Assembly (NCBI GenBank): GCA_030544215.1
Contig: JARZZO010000014.1
Location: 22,203,734-22,267,733 of the forward strand
DNA length: 64,000 nucleotides
Reading direction: 5' to 3'
From: Zantedeschia hybrid cultivar
Taxonomy: Eukaryota > Streptophyta > Magnoliopsida > Alismatales > Araceae
The notes beneath the pieces were generated by a model, which searched no databases, had not been told where the DNA came from, and saw nothing but the letters and a program-made list of their open reading frames with translations. Shown piece after piece: positions 1 through 11,389 of this stretch. The position numbers and the translations under genes are program-made. Position 1 is the stretch's first letter, and every line of letters begins with the position of its first letter.

Positions 1-1585
1 GCTTTTAACTCTCTGTACAAGAGAGTAAAAAGTAAATTTAGAACCCCCATCAGCGATGGTGGAGTACATTGACTTGACAAAGTGGATCCCCTCCAAGTCC
101 AGGCGTCCTCAGCTGAAGGATCAATCTGAAGGGGTTGTAGCGATTGGAGCAGGAGGACCAGTTCCCTTAATTCTTCCTCTCTCAAATTCCTTCTGAACAA
201 AGGACACCAGGTGGTCTGTGAGCTCACTCTACTGCAACTTGGAACATAAAAGCACCCTGCTGTGTGGTGATGTCATACATAAGTGGGAAGCTAATACACA
301 GCAGCTGAGATGCACACCATGCATCCTCCCAGAAGAGGGTATTCCTGCCATTGCCCAAGGTGACGAGAGATCCTGCCTTGAAAATATCAGCACTAGAAAA
401 TTCCCTTCCAAACTGGTGAAACATTAGAGGTACTCAGCAATTGAAAGTCCCACTGTCTACAGTGTGCATAGTATGTATTTATCAGAAATCACAGTCTTCC
501 ATAGACCCGTTTTATTCTTCACTAACTTCCACAACCATTTAGAAAGGAGAGCCACATTAAAGAGCTTAATGCTCTTCAGGCCCAGTCCTCCATTCTCCTC
601 GAGTATGCAAATTTTGCTCCAACTGACATGAAATCCATCCTTTTTAGGGTCTCCCGACCCATGTTAAAAGAACCTGGCTCGTATAGAATCAAACCTCTTT
701 GCCACTGTAGGAAGAATCCTAAAAGTAGAAAGGTAATAGATGGGGAGACTATCTAAAATCGATCTACAAAGGGTCAATCTGCCACTAAAAGAAAGTAGCC
801 TCCTCTTCCAGCCTGCTAGCCTGCTCTAAAATCTTTACACCACCTTCTCCCAGTCTCTAGGCCGAAGCACTCCTATAGTAAGGGGCATCCCCAGATAGGA
901 CACTGCGAACACGCTCCTCTGACAGCCTAGGATGAAAGTGGCCCTCAACTCAAGTGTCCTCCATGTTGATGCTAATCAACTGGCTTTTGTGGAAGTTAAC
1001 CGACAAGCTAGTTACTTCCCTGAGTAGCTCTAGTGCAAGCCTTGCCACAAAGAGTTGGCTCTCTCGTCAGTCGAAAAGAACAAGATAGTGTCATCTTAAT
1101 ATTGAAGGTGGGTGATATATGGCTCCCCTGTTGGGAAATAGGGAAACCTGATAAGAGTCCTGCCTCCTTTGCCTTGCTCCAAGCTCTACTCATAATCTGT
1201 GCCACTAGAATGAAAAGGAGTGGTGCCATCGGGTCTCCCTATCGGAGGCCTCTGCTGCTAGTGAAGAAGGTGGTGGGCTGCCCATTTACCAACACAACAA
1301 GAAAGGCCGAAGCAGCACACTCCTTGATCCACCTGGTCCACCTCTCACCAAATCCTATCATGTGAAGAACCTCAAACAAATAATCCCAACTAACATTGTC
1401 ATATGCCTTTTCAAAGTCCAGCTTCAACAAGAAACCCCTTCTATGATGGAGCTTCATGGAGTGAAGCACCTCATAAGCAACAAGGAAGTTATCTTGTATT
1501 AGCCTTTCCTTGATGAAGGCTCCTTGATTACCACTGATCACCTTGTACACTATTTTCTCCATCCTGAAAGCCAATGCCTTGAGGT
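1..1585 (-). mobile_element. LINE (L1-type) fragment, ORF2 RT to C-terminal region
   Basis: Minus-strand reading frames, broken by stops and frame changes, match the reverse transcriptase and downstream part of a plant L1 ORF2. From right to left they show a block with NQGAF and LDFEKAYD (about 1530-1380), a SSRGLR block (about 1240), a PLLFILVAQ block (about 1220), and near 420-224 an LGNGRNTLFWED block that precedes the C-terminal zinc-binding region in this family. The endonuclease and first RT part are missing because the element stops at about 1585, where a plus-strand LINE begins. The 3' end lies left of the window. It is dead as a coding unit. Confidence 0.85.
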
Positions 1586-1686
1586 GGCAAGGGGAATGAA
1601 GGGAAGTAAGTCTGTTAGGAGGGAGGGGAGGGAGGAAGTCATTGAGGTGGACGTAAGGGGGATTGAGGGAGGTCTTGTCAATTGCC

Positions 1687-2330
1687 ATTGAAGATTGTTA
1701 CCTGAAATGTTAGGGATGTAGGGGGGAGGGAGAAGAGGTTGGTGTTGAAGGAGTTAATCCGGAAGCATAGGGTCAAGGCACATGACTTACGAGAGGGGTG
1801 ATCTCCCCTGTTGTGGGAAGGTCCGGTGGTATTATGGTGGTACATAACGAGTTTGTAGTGGAGGAGGTGGATAGACATGTGAGGAGGTCAGACATTACAA
1901 TTACCTTTAAGAGTGTGGAAGATGGATTCATCTGGGATTTCACAGATATTTACGGGCCTCAAGGGAGGGAGGAGAAGAAGGTCCTCTGGAATGAGCTTAG
2001 CACTTGGCATTCCCACGCACAAAGACCATGTGGATTTCAATGCTATTACTTCCTAGGAGGAGAGATTGGAGAGGACTCCATCTGAGGGGTTGATGGAGGA
2101 TTTCCTTCAGTTTGTTCATCAGGCGGCCTTGATTGATATTCCTACATATAACTCTCTTCACTTGGTCCAACCTCAGGGCGTAACCCACTTCCCCAAGGTT
2201 GGATAAATTTCTTATTTCAATGGACTGGGAAGAACTCTTTCCCCATTTGAGGGCTTCTTGTTTACAGAGGTTGGTTTCTGACCATAAGCCAATTCTACTG
2301 TCCAACCATAAGTTTCATCAAAAGCATGTC
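1687..2330 (+). pseudogene. LINE ORF2 endonuclease domain, decayed
   Basis: This is the start of ORF2 of the plus-strand LINE. The conserved opening (KIVTW.VRD-like) can be read from 1687, but the ATG has become TTG and the tryptophan codon is a stop. The APE-type endonuclease blocks follow in broken frames, ending near 2310 with the segment preceding the SDH.P motif. No continuous protein is possible. The position of the lost ATG over the upstream TGA matches the ATGA overlap in the intact family member at 43809. Confidence 0.7.
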
Positions 2331-3662
2331 TTTAGGATGGAGAAATTCTAGCTATAGGAGGATGGTTTCATGTAGGTGGTTTTGTAGGTGTGGAGGTTAG
2401 ACTCTTGGCAGGGCTCGGCTATGGTTACTATGGTTAGAAATCTCTCATCCTTGGCTCAGGCTCTCGTGGTGTGGGGGGCTTCTAAAAGATTACATGGCAA
2501 GGAAGATTAGGAAAAGATCCTAATTCAGCTGCATGGCTTTGAAACAATTGAGGAGGCTGGTCTTCTAGATGAGGAGGACAAAATGGCTAGGGACAAGCTC
2601 AAGCTCAAATATCTAGCTATCCAAGCAAAGGAGGAGACCTATTGGAAGTGGAGATAGATGGATTAAGGAAGGAGATAGAAACATTGCATAATTCCATAGG
2701 CTTGCTTCATATTTCTACACTAAGGTCCGAAGATCATTATGTCTCTTAGAGGGATGAGGTTTTCAGCCACAATATTGCCTTTTATACACACCTTTATAGG
2801 GAGGAGGATTATGTTAGACCAAGCATTGTTGAGTATCTCCTGCTTACTCTCAACAATGCAGATAAGGATTTCCTTTCAGCTCCTTTTATGGCAGAGGAGA
2901 TGAAAGCTGCATTGTTTTCTTTGCCAGGGGACAAGGCCCTCGGGCCGGATGGGTTCCCTTTATTGTTTTACCAGCATTGTTAGGAGGTAGTACACACTCT
3001 TTTATTACAAGATGCATTGGACTTTCAAGAGGGGAATGCTCACCTTAGAGACATTAACAAGACTTTCATTGTCTTCATCCCTAAGAAGGAAGGGGTTGAA
3101 GCTTTGTTTGATTTTAGACCGATCAATCTCCTTAATGGTGTCTATAAGATCATTTCTAAGATGCTTACGTTGATACTTGAGAAGGTCATATATAGACTTA
3201 GCACCAATTAGAGTGCCTTCATTAGAGGAAGGCAAATCCAAGAGGGTTTTTTGGTAGCTCATGAGTGCCTTCATGGAGTGAAGTAGTAGAGAAAGAAGGA
3301 GATTGTTCTCAAGCTTGATTTGAGAAAGCCTATGATAGAGTTAACTGGAGTTGTTTGTTTGACATCCTTGTCAAGATGGGTTTTGGTGAGAAATGAGTTG
3401 CTTGGATCAAAGCTTGTATTTTATTAGCATCATTTACAACCCACTTCTTTCTTAGTGGGAGAGGCCTCCGGCAAGGGGACCCTTTCCCCCCCCTTTTGTT
3501 TGTTTTGGTTGCTCAAGTACTCACTTGTATGTGGGAAAGGCCTGAAGCCGTAGGTCTTATCTTGGGTTTTCAAGCATGTTCTCTTGGCAGGATAGTTTCT
3601 CATTCCAATATGCAAATGATAATATCCTCTTCTTATCAGGAGGGGAAGAGCAGCTAATGATT

Positions 3663-6600
3663 TTTTTTTTGAAGGTGACATTAAGTCACATTTCATAGAG
3701 TAAAAAGAGGATTACAAGGAGAATGAATAGCCCAAGGGCCAACACCTTCAGGATCGGACAAACCCCGTCCTGAACCCCAACAACCTAAGAAAAGCTAAAA
3801 ATTACAATGATGTTTTATCAAGCCAATAAAACAAAACCACACTAAGAGCTGCCTATCAGGAGATCATATCCTTCCACTTCCTGGCCTTTTCAAAAAAACC
3901 AGAACTCCCCTTCTTCAGGATACCAGCAGCCCGTCCCCAATCTTCCACCCATCTAAAAGTAATCCTCAGCAGATCATTGGAGCTTCTATATTGATCATTG
4001 AATTTCCTTCTGTTTCTTTCACACCATATGGCCCACAAAAGGGCCGGACAAATCAAGAACCACAATTGTTTGAGATCTTTGTATGGACAATTAATGCTCC
4101 ACCAATGAAGGAGATCCAGCACAGAAGATTGCTCTACCCAATTGATTTCAAATAGTCTACACATAATCTTCCACTGTATGATAATAATACCGCAGCCACA
4201 GAATAGATGCTTTTGATCCTCCTCAAAAAGAGCACAATAAACACACGAGAAGCTCCCAGAGATGTGTAATTTCTTAGCCCTCTTTCCCGTAAGAATTCTG
4301 CACCAAGCAAGCTTCCACAGGAAAATTTTGATCTTATTAGGAAGGTGATTAGACCAAACTAACTCTTTCCACCACACCCTAATTCCACCATCATTCAACA
4401 TTTGAGCCATGGAATTGACCGAGAACTGTCCATTGTTGGTCCATCTCCAATTTCTTTTGTCTTGCACCTCACCAAAAATTCTGACTTCACTGATGGTGTT
4501 GATTAGCAATACTAGTTCTTCTGCTTCCTCATCCGTGGGATTCCTTCTCAAAGGCAAGTTGATCTGCCCTGCATCTATATTGCATAACACTTCCTCTACT
4601 GTAGCTTCTTGGTGGAGGGTTATGTTGAAGATATTGCTGAAAAGCTTTGAAAGGGCCATATTGGAACACCATTTATCTCTCCAAAACTGTGTATCCCTCC
4701 CATTTCCCACCTGAATAGTACTCGAAATATCCATGAATTCAGCACATCTAACAATATTCTTCCAGATTGAAGACATATTGTAGGTGGTTGAAGGATAAAA
4801 ATTCCATTTGTTTTCACCTTGGAAATAAAGATCCTTCACAATCACACCCACAGTGCATTCGGATGTTCTCCCCTTCTCCACAACCATTTAGCTAGCATTG
4901 CTTTGTTAAAAGTAGCCACACCACAGAGGCCAATTCCTCCTTGCTCCTTGCTTTTGCAAACATTGCTCCATTTGATCAAATGTATACCTCTCTTTTCCCT
5001 TTTCCCTCCTGACCAAAAAAAGGAACTTCGAATTGCTTCAATGATTTTTTCCACTGCTCGAGGTATCTTGAATATAGAAGCATGGTAAATTGCCAAAGAT
5101 GAAAGAACCGATTTTGACAATATCATTTTCCCTCCTCCTGAAAGAAAGTTACCTTTCCATCCTTCCAATCTACTCTCAAATTTCTTAATTAAACCATCCC
5201 AATCTCTCACCCTTAAGTTTCCATCTGATAAGGGCAGACCCAAATATTTAATAGGGAACATATTCACTCTGCACTTTAAGGAATTTGCAATCTCCAAAAG
5301 GCTAGGCTGCGGCACATTCAAACCCACTATTTCTGATTTCTCATAGTTGATCCTCAGTCCTGTGATAAGTTCTATCAAGATAAGCAAACTTTTGATATTC
5401 TGGATATCCTCCTTGCTTCCTGAAGAGAACAATAGCGTATCATCAGCAAACTGAAGATGAGATAAGTGAATGTTGCTCCTGCCTATTCTGAATCCCTCAA
5501 TAAGGCCTAGTTGAACAGCATTATCCCAAAGAGAGCTAAAAATCTGTCCAATAAGCAAAAACAGAAACGGAGACAATGGATCTCCCTGCCTAAGGCCTCT
5601 TGAACTGCTGAAATATCCACACGGTTCTCTATTGATCAAAACAGAAAACTTAGAGGATGAAATACAGCTCATTATCCATCTAACCCATCTTTCATTGAAA
5701 CCCATGAGGATCATTGTTTTTTTAAGACAATTCCAGTTGATTCTATCATAAGCCTTCTCAAAGTCAAGCTTCAATAACACTCCTTGCTTATTTCTGATCT
5801 TGTAATGATGTATAACCTCATAAGCTGTCATAAAGTTATCCAGTATAAATCTACCTTGCATAAATGCTGATTGATTAATGCCCACAAGTTTATGTATCAC
5901 CTTCTTAATTCGGGTTGCTAGGATCTTGGCAATAACCTTATAGCATCCATTGAGTAAGCTAATGGGCCGAAAATCTGTCACTCTTTCCGCTCCTTCTGTC
6001 TTAGGAATAAGAACAACATATGTAGCATTAACCGCTCTAATCCTTTCCGGCCTGTCATAAAATTCCTGCACTAGGTTAACCAAATCATCTTTAATAACAT
6101 CCCAAAAGAATTGATAGAACCCCAGTGAAAATCCGTCTGGACCCGGAGCTTTATTAGGATCCATACTGAAAACAGCCATTCTAACTTCCTCCTCCACAAA
6201 GGGCTCACTCAACTTAACAGCTTCTGAATCAACTAACTTGGGAAGTAATCCATCTTGTATGTGGGGTCTCATCAGAAAATCTTATGAGAAAAGATTTCTG
6301 AAGAAATCCACAAATCTGTTTTTGATCTCCTCGGGGTCTTCAATGACACTATCTTCTTCTTTGACATGATCAATAGACAAGTATCTTCTTTTAGCACTAG
6401 CCATGGCATGGAAGAAAGAAGAGTTTTTATCACCTTCCTTTAGCCAATGCTCCTTGGCTCTTTGTTTCCAACCAATTTCTTCTTTCAAAAGTTTTTCATT
6501 GTAATTCTTCCGGAACTCCTTCAAAGAATGAATCTCTTTATTGGACAGGTCAGCAACCTCACTTTTCAATTCTAGTTCTTCAATGCTGCTCATCAATTTC

Positions 6601-7599
6601 TACCTTTTTTCCTTTTCCTTTCCACAATTCTGGTTAGACCATTGTCTCAAACAATTCCTTATCCATTTCAGCTTGCCCATTAAATTAAGCACTGCAGAAT
6701 TTACCTTTGGTGCTTGCTGCCACCAATTACCAACCATTTCCTTGAATCCATCTTCCCTTTGCCATTTCAATTCATATCTGAAAATTCTGGAGTTCCTCCT
6801 CTTATCCTCCATCATAATGAGCAATGGTATATGATCAGAGACAGACCTGAACAACTCTTTCACATGTGACAGGGGAAATTTTTTGAACCAATCTGGAGAG
6901 ATCAAAACTCTGTCAATCTTAGACTGGATGCTATCCTGCTGTAAATTAGACCAGGTATAATTTCTGTTTGGGTCATCCACCTCTATTAATTGAACATCTC
7001 TGATCCACTGATTAAAATTATCCATACTATTGCTCCATCTCTGCCTACCAGTCCTTTCCCATGGAAACCTTACACAATTAAAATCTCCCAAGATACACCA
7101 GGTTTTCGGAAAAAGACTATGCAACCTGTAAAGTTCTTGTACAAAATCCTCCCTCTGTTGATCGGTGTGGGGTCCATACACAGAAGTAATGACCCAACAT
7201 TCATTATTAGAGATTCTATTCTTGTGTTTAAAGGCAACTGAAATGCTGAATTTACCTAAATCACAGACATTACCCTCGAACCTGTTACCATCCCAAATTA
7301 CTAATTGCCCTCCTTTACTTCCTTCTGCAGGAAAAACTGCCATCTCATTTAACTTGGACCCACATATTCTACTTAAGACAGATTTATCAATATTAGCCAT
7401 CTTGGTTTCCTGTAAACAGATACAATCCAGATGCTGAGAATACACCAAATCTTTTACAGCTCTCCTCTTGAAGTCCCCATTGAGGCCCCTAATATTCCAT
7501 GAGATCAAATTCATAGTATAACAACCTGTTTCCCTTTATCCTTGGTCTTCTTCCCTCTCAAGCTGTCTAGGACTTCATTGTTACTCACGAAGCTTGCTT
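3663..7599 (-). mobile_element. Young 5'-truncated LINE inserted into an older LINE
   Basis: A 17-bp target site duplication, AAGAGCAGCTAATGATT, sits at 3646-3662 and 7600-7616. Between the copies lies a minus-strand LINE whose poly(A) reads as poly(T) at about 3661-3670 on the plus strand. The element keeps only the last codons of ORF1 (about 7599-7512) plus all of ORF2 and a short 3' UTR with a GTTTTAT/ATAAAAC stem-loop (3812-3832) and the terminal GTCACCTTC motif. Removing it joins the reading frame of the host LINE (LSGGEEQLM then ITGLILELL). This is a standard target-primed insertion truncated at its 5' end. Confidence 0.95.
3856..7514 (-). pseudogene. LINE ORF2 (endonuclease-RT-zinc domain), recently inactivated
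   Basis: Near-complete ORF2 of the younger LINE, homologous along its length to the intact 1,219-codon ORF2 at 43809-47468. The APE endonuclease runs from 7514 to about 6840 (LQETKM, GDFNCVRFPWER, SDHIPL). The RT follows, with PNKAPGPDGFS near 6150, LKLDFEKAYD near 5770, RGLRQGDPLSP near 5600 and FADD near 5450. The C-terminal zinc-binding region is near 4400-4200. Three lesions were seen: an in-frame TAG at about 6599, an in-frame TAA at about 6284, and a frameshift between 4842 and 4887. The frame is otherwise open, so inactivation is recent. ORF1 is missing apart from its tail. Confidence 0.93.
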
Positions 7600-9061
7600 A
7601 AGAGCAGCTAATGATTACTGGGTTGATCCTAGAGTTACTTGATGAGGTTACATGCTTGAGGGTGAATTTTCAAAAGACTGCAATTATTGGTATTAATTTA
7701 TCTCTATGTGTATCTGAGACGGGTGGCAACAATATTGGGTTGCCAGGTTGAATCTTTTCCTATTTCTTACTTGGGGCTACCGTTGTCGCCGGGCACTATC
7801 AGGTGTAGTGATTGGTAAAACAATTGGAAGGTATTCGTTGCAGGTTTTTCTGCGAAGGTTGTAGGGACTCTCCTAAGGGGGGAGGGCATCAGGTGTGCTG
7901 GGGAAGGGTGTGTAAGAGCAAACTAAATGGTGGCTTAGGGATCAAGGGTGTTTGTGACTTGGCGTCGTTGGCAAAATGGCTTTGGAAGCTTGGAACCAAT
8001 CACTTGGTACTTTGATTGGAAGAGATCAGGGAGAAGTATTATGCCAGGGGACGACTTTGGGATTTATATCTACAGGTGGATTATAACCTTTCCAGTGCTT
8101 GGAAGGGCATTTTGCAGGCAGCTGATATTTGCCCATGCAGCCTCACATGTTCAGCTAGGTGATGGTGTGAGTTGCCTCTTTTGGTTGGACAAGTGGTGTT
8201 CTTCGGCACCTAGCTCACATCTTTCTTAGACTCTGTTCCTTGTCTACTAGCTCTCTAGCTTTGGTGGCACATGTTATGGAGATCACCTCGCATGGTACTG
8301 GATATTGGGGCCCATGTTTCAAAAGAAATCTTCGTGATGAGGAGATACCGGACTTAGCTTCCTTGCTGCTTATTCTTCAAGATTTTACTCTTGATGCTTC
8401 GCGCAAGGATTCATGGAGGTGGGCTTGGGAACCTAGTGGTGTCTTCTCTGTAATCTAGATTCAGAGTTATTGTTGATGGGGGTTCTCGTTCTCCCTTTTA
8501 TCGTTAGACCTGGACTCCTAAGTCTCCTTTGAAGGTCAAGTTCTAGTCTGGAGGATATCCATGAGCAGACTTCCTACCACGGACAGGCTCCTCCATTTTG
8601 GATGTGATGTGCCTTCCATCTGTAGCCTATGTGGTGAGGCTGACGTGTCTATTGACCATTTGTTTGTGGGTTGCACCTTTGTTAAGGACGTTTGGCAGCT
8701 TCTTTTTGACAAAGTATAGCAGGTCAAGCACCTGGATAATTCAGTGGAGACATTGATCTGGTCTTGGTCTTCCTATCTGCCTTGCAAAGGAGATTGTATT
8801 CTCTGGTGGCTGATCCTTCACGCCACCCTCGAGGCTATTTGGTCAGAGGAACAAGAGGATCTTCAAAGGGAGGCTTCTAGTCTTGAGGGAGTGGTGACTT
8901 TTGTTTGTTCTAGAGTCAGATTGGATGACAACTTTTTGTAGAGATTCTACTTTTTCTCACTTTTTGATTGACACACAGTGAGCCACCACCTTGGTTTTTT
9001 GTAGAGGGTTTCTATCATCAATATTGTACGTTACAATGTAGTGGTACCATCCACTTTCAAA

Positions 9062-9360
9062 AGAATATTAATACAATATGATGTAAAAATTATTTTGTTG
9101 AGGGAGTATTGATGTGGTGTCCAATAGAAAATAGGGTGCTTGTGAACTTCATTTGTGATCTTGAGAAAATATTGGTATCGGTATGGAGAGAGCTGTTGAA
9201 TCTGCTGCGTGTATATCATTATGGCCCGGATGGTTTGGTGGAGGTGGTGGTATTTATGTTCATGGGTAGGGGGGCCAAGATTATCCCACATCAGCGTATG
9301 GCCCCCCCTCTTAGGCACCTTCCTGGGCCAAAGCAAATATTACCTCATGTAAGTCACGGG
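9062..9360. other. Unassigned spacer
   Basis: About 300 bp between the 3' end of the plus-strand LINE and the target duplication of the next LINE. No coding similarity was recognised on either strand. A C-rich and G-rich pair of runs (GGGGGG near 9270, CCCCCC near 9303) is present but no terminal repeats were found. Confidence 0.4.
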
Positions 9361-9690
9361 CCAACACTTATTTTTTTTGGGGAAGTGACCAAAAAGAGGC
9401 CACAAATTCATTGAATATGAAAAAGCAGAAAAGTACACAAGGAAGGACATGAGACACCCTCATATCACACCCTAGTACAAGGAAGCCCAAAATCCCAACG
9501 CTTATTTATCCCCCAAGAAACTTATTCATCAAGGGGATAAAATAAAATTACAAGAGAATAAAAACAATAGACCAAAATCACATAATCAACTTATTTCATT
9601 GCTGAAGCATGGAAATAAGATTAGAAAATGAGACATCTGAATCCATTCTTGCAGCTTTCCCCCATTCCGAGACCCATTTGACAGCTTTCC

Positions 9691-9912
9691 TTATAATATC
9701 ATACATGCTATTATAATTTTGATTGATCCTTCTGGAATTCCTTTCATTCCAGAAACAATAGGGTAGTTAGAATTCCACCACTCCATAAGGTCTACCATAG
9801 TATGAGGTTCCCTCCTATCAAAGTAAAGGATACTGCACGGAGCGATCCACAACGCAGTGACAATCCCATAGTGACAGAACAAATGATCAGCATTGTCATT
9901 GAAGATACCCTG
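9691..9912 (-). pseudogene. LINE C ORF2 3' portion (zinc-binding region)
   Basis: The minus-strand frame reads GIFNDNADHLFCHYG, matching the zf-RVT-like block of the related LINE at 48.3 kb (GILDENAEHLFMHCG). It continues to an LMEWWNSNYP segment typical of the ORF2 C-terminus. It is the downstream continuation of the fragment at 13916-14150, displaced by the hAT insertion. Confidence 0.8.
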
Positions 9913-10226
9913 TGTTATCAAAGGCGAGCGAGGCGCTCGCTTAGGCGACAAGGCGGAGGCGAGGCGATGGTAAGCTGCCTCGCTTTGGCCTTCGTCTCCT
10001 AAGCGAGCGACTGAAACTCCCCAAATGAAGAGATGCTTGCCTCAGCACGCCTTATTCACCCCGGCCCGCCTCGCACAACCTGTGGCCCGGTCCATCATCC
10101 CATTTGACCTGGCCTTAAGGGTCCAATATCGGGCGTATATATATATGACGACCCATTAACCCTTCCTATCCCCCCCGATTGTAACCCTAGACCTTTTGAG
10201 CCCTATGCCTCCTCACAGTTCCCTTA

Positions 10227-10364
10227 CATGGATGGCAGTACCGGTACCGGTATCGGTGGGTACCGGTACCGGCCGATACCCTTTAAACCAAGGGTACCGG
10301 TGCCGGCTGATACTGGTACGTACCGGCTGGTACGTACCGGTATCGGCCGGGACTGCCACCCATG
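10227..10364. repeat. Short palindromic MITE-like element rich in GGTACCGG
   Basis: 138 bp whose two ends are inverted copies: left CATGGATGGCAGTACCGG against reverse-complemented right end CATGGGTGGCAGTCCCGG (15 of 18 identical). The interior is made of short GGTACCGG, CGGTATCGG and GTACGTACC units, so the whole element can fold on itself. A longer relative with the same GG.TGGCAGTA termini is at 49257-49454. No clean target duplication was found here. Confidence 0.65.
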
Positions 10365-10524
10365 ACTTCCCTCCTACCCCGAGCTCGTTCCCTCTACCGT
10401 GCCTTCCCGGCGACGGCGATGACGCTCCAATCTGGTGACGGCGACGACTAGTGACGCTTCTGACGACGGTGACGGGAGCCTTCGGAGACGGCGAAGCCTC
10501 CAGCGAGGGCTCCATTAGGTAACC

Positions 10525-11165
10525 TCCTACCCCTCTCTCTCTCTCTCTCCCCCTACCCTCTCACTCTCTCAGAGGGCCGAAGCCCTCGCCCTTCCTTATC
10601 CTTCTCACCCTCTTTGTCTCTCAGTCTCTTTATCTCTTTCACTCTCTCTGTCTCCCTCTCAGAGGGCCGAAGCCCTCGACTCTCTCTCTCTCACTCTCTC
10701 TCTCTCTTACACTCTCTCACTACATCTATTTCTCTGTCTCTCTCTCAGAGGGCTGAAGCCCTCGACTCTTCCTATCTCTCTCACTCTCTATGTCTCTCTC
10801 TCAGAGGGCCAAAGCCCTCAACTCTCCCTATCTTTCTCACTCTCTCTGTCTCTTTTACTCTCTCCATCACTCTCTCGCTACCTCTACCTCTCTCTCTCTC
10901 TCACACACACACTCTCTCTAGGTATCAGAGGGTTGAATCCCTCCACTCTCTCTATCTCTCTTAGTCTCTCTGTCTCTTTCACTCTCTATCTATCACTCTC
11001 TCACTTCTCTGTCTCTCTCTCTCTCACTCTATCAGAGGGCCAAAGCCCTTGCTTCTCACTCTCTATATCTATCTCTCACTCTCTGTCTCTCTTTCACTCC
11101 CTTTGTCTCTCAGAGGGTTGAAGTCCTCGGCTCTGTCTCTCTCTCACTTCCTTTGTGTCTCTTTT
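10525..11165. repeat. CT-rich tract with seven hairpin minisatellite units
   Basis: Long CTCTCT-rich polypyrimidine tract interrupted seven times by an 18-bp motif, AGAGGGCCGAAGCCCTCG, or close variants: 10571, 10661, 10747, 10803, 10927, 11034 and 11112. Spacing varies between about 56 and 124 bp. Each core is GAGGGC, a four-base loop and GCCCTC, a perfect 6-bp stem in the consensus. Several plus-strand open frames here are low-complexity and are not genes. Confidence 0.9.
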
Positions 11166-11389
11166 TGAAGGTGGACAGTGATTTATTAACTAGGTAGAGT
11201 GTGGACGACATTGATTTCTCTTTGTGACTAAGGTTCTATTTTTTGCTCTATCTATTGTTATGTTTTTATTTAATAACATCTAAGTATTCAATGATTGTTA
11301 AATGTTATGTATTAATTTTCTTATTGAATTTATTGTCATTGTTATTTTTTTAAGATGTCCACACCAGCGGGAGGTTCATCTTAGTCGTA

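Larger units (their letters stand above)
1585..9061 (+). mobile_element. Decayed plus-strand LINE (subfamily B), split by a younger LINE
   Basis: The plus strand carries an ORF1 tail (about 1585-1690), an endonuclease domain from about 1687 (ISPVVGRSGGIMVV and DIYGPQG blocks, 1798-2085), RT blocks (PGPDGFP near 2945, DFRPINLLNG near 3110, a GRGLRQGDP block near 3460) and an RT motif C decayed to YANDN near 3610. It then resumes after the inserted LINE at 7617 (WGRVCKSK near 7900) and runs through the zinc-binding region (to about 8740). The 3' end is about 9061, where CCATCCACTTTC is followed by a short A-rich run. Many stops and frameshifts show it is old. The 3' terminus resembles that of the LINE copy ending near 27728, so both belong to one subfamily. 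Confidence 0.85.

Noticed and set aside
10020..10200. TATATATATA and AACCCTAGA near the hAT left part considered as promoter or telomere sequence
   Set aside because: Short low-complexity words inside a mobile element, no supporting context.
10614..11121. Plus-strand open frames rich in Leu and Ser
   Set aside because: They are translations of the CT-rich tract and change with repeat number; no protein family.
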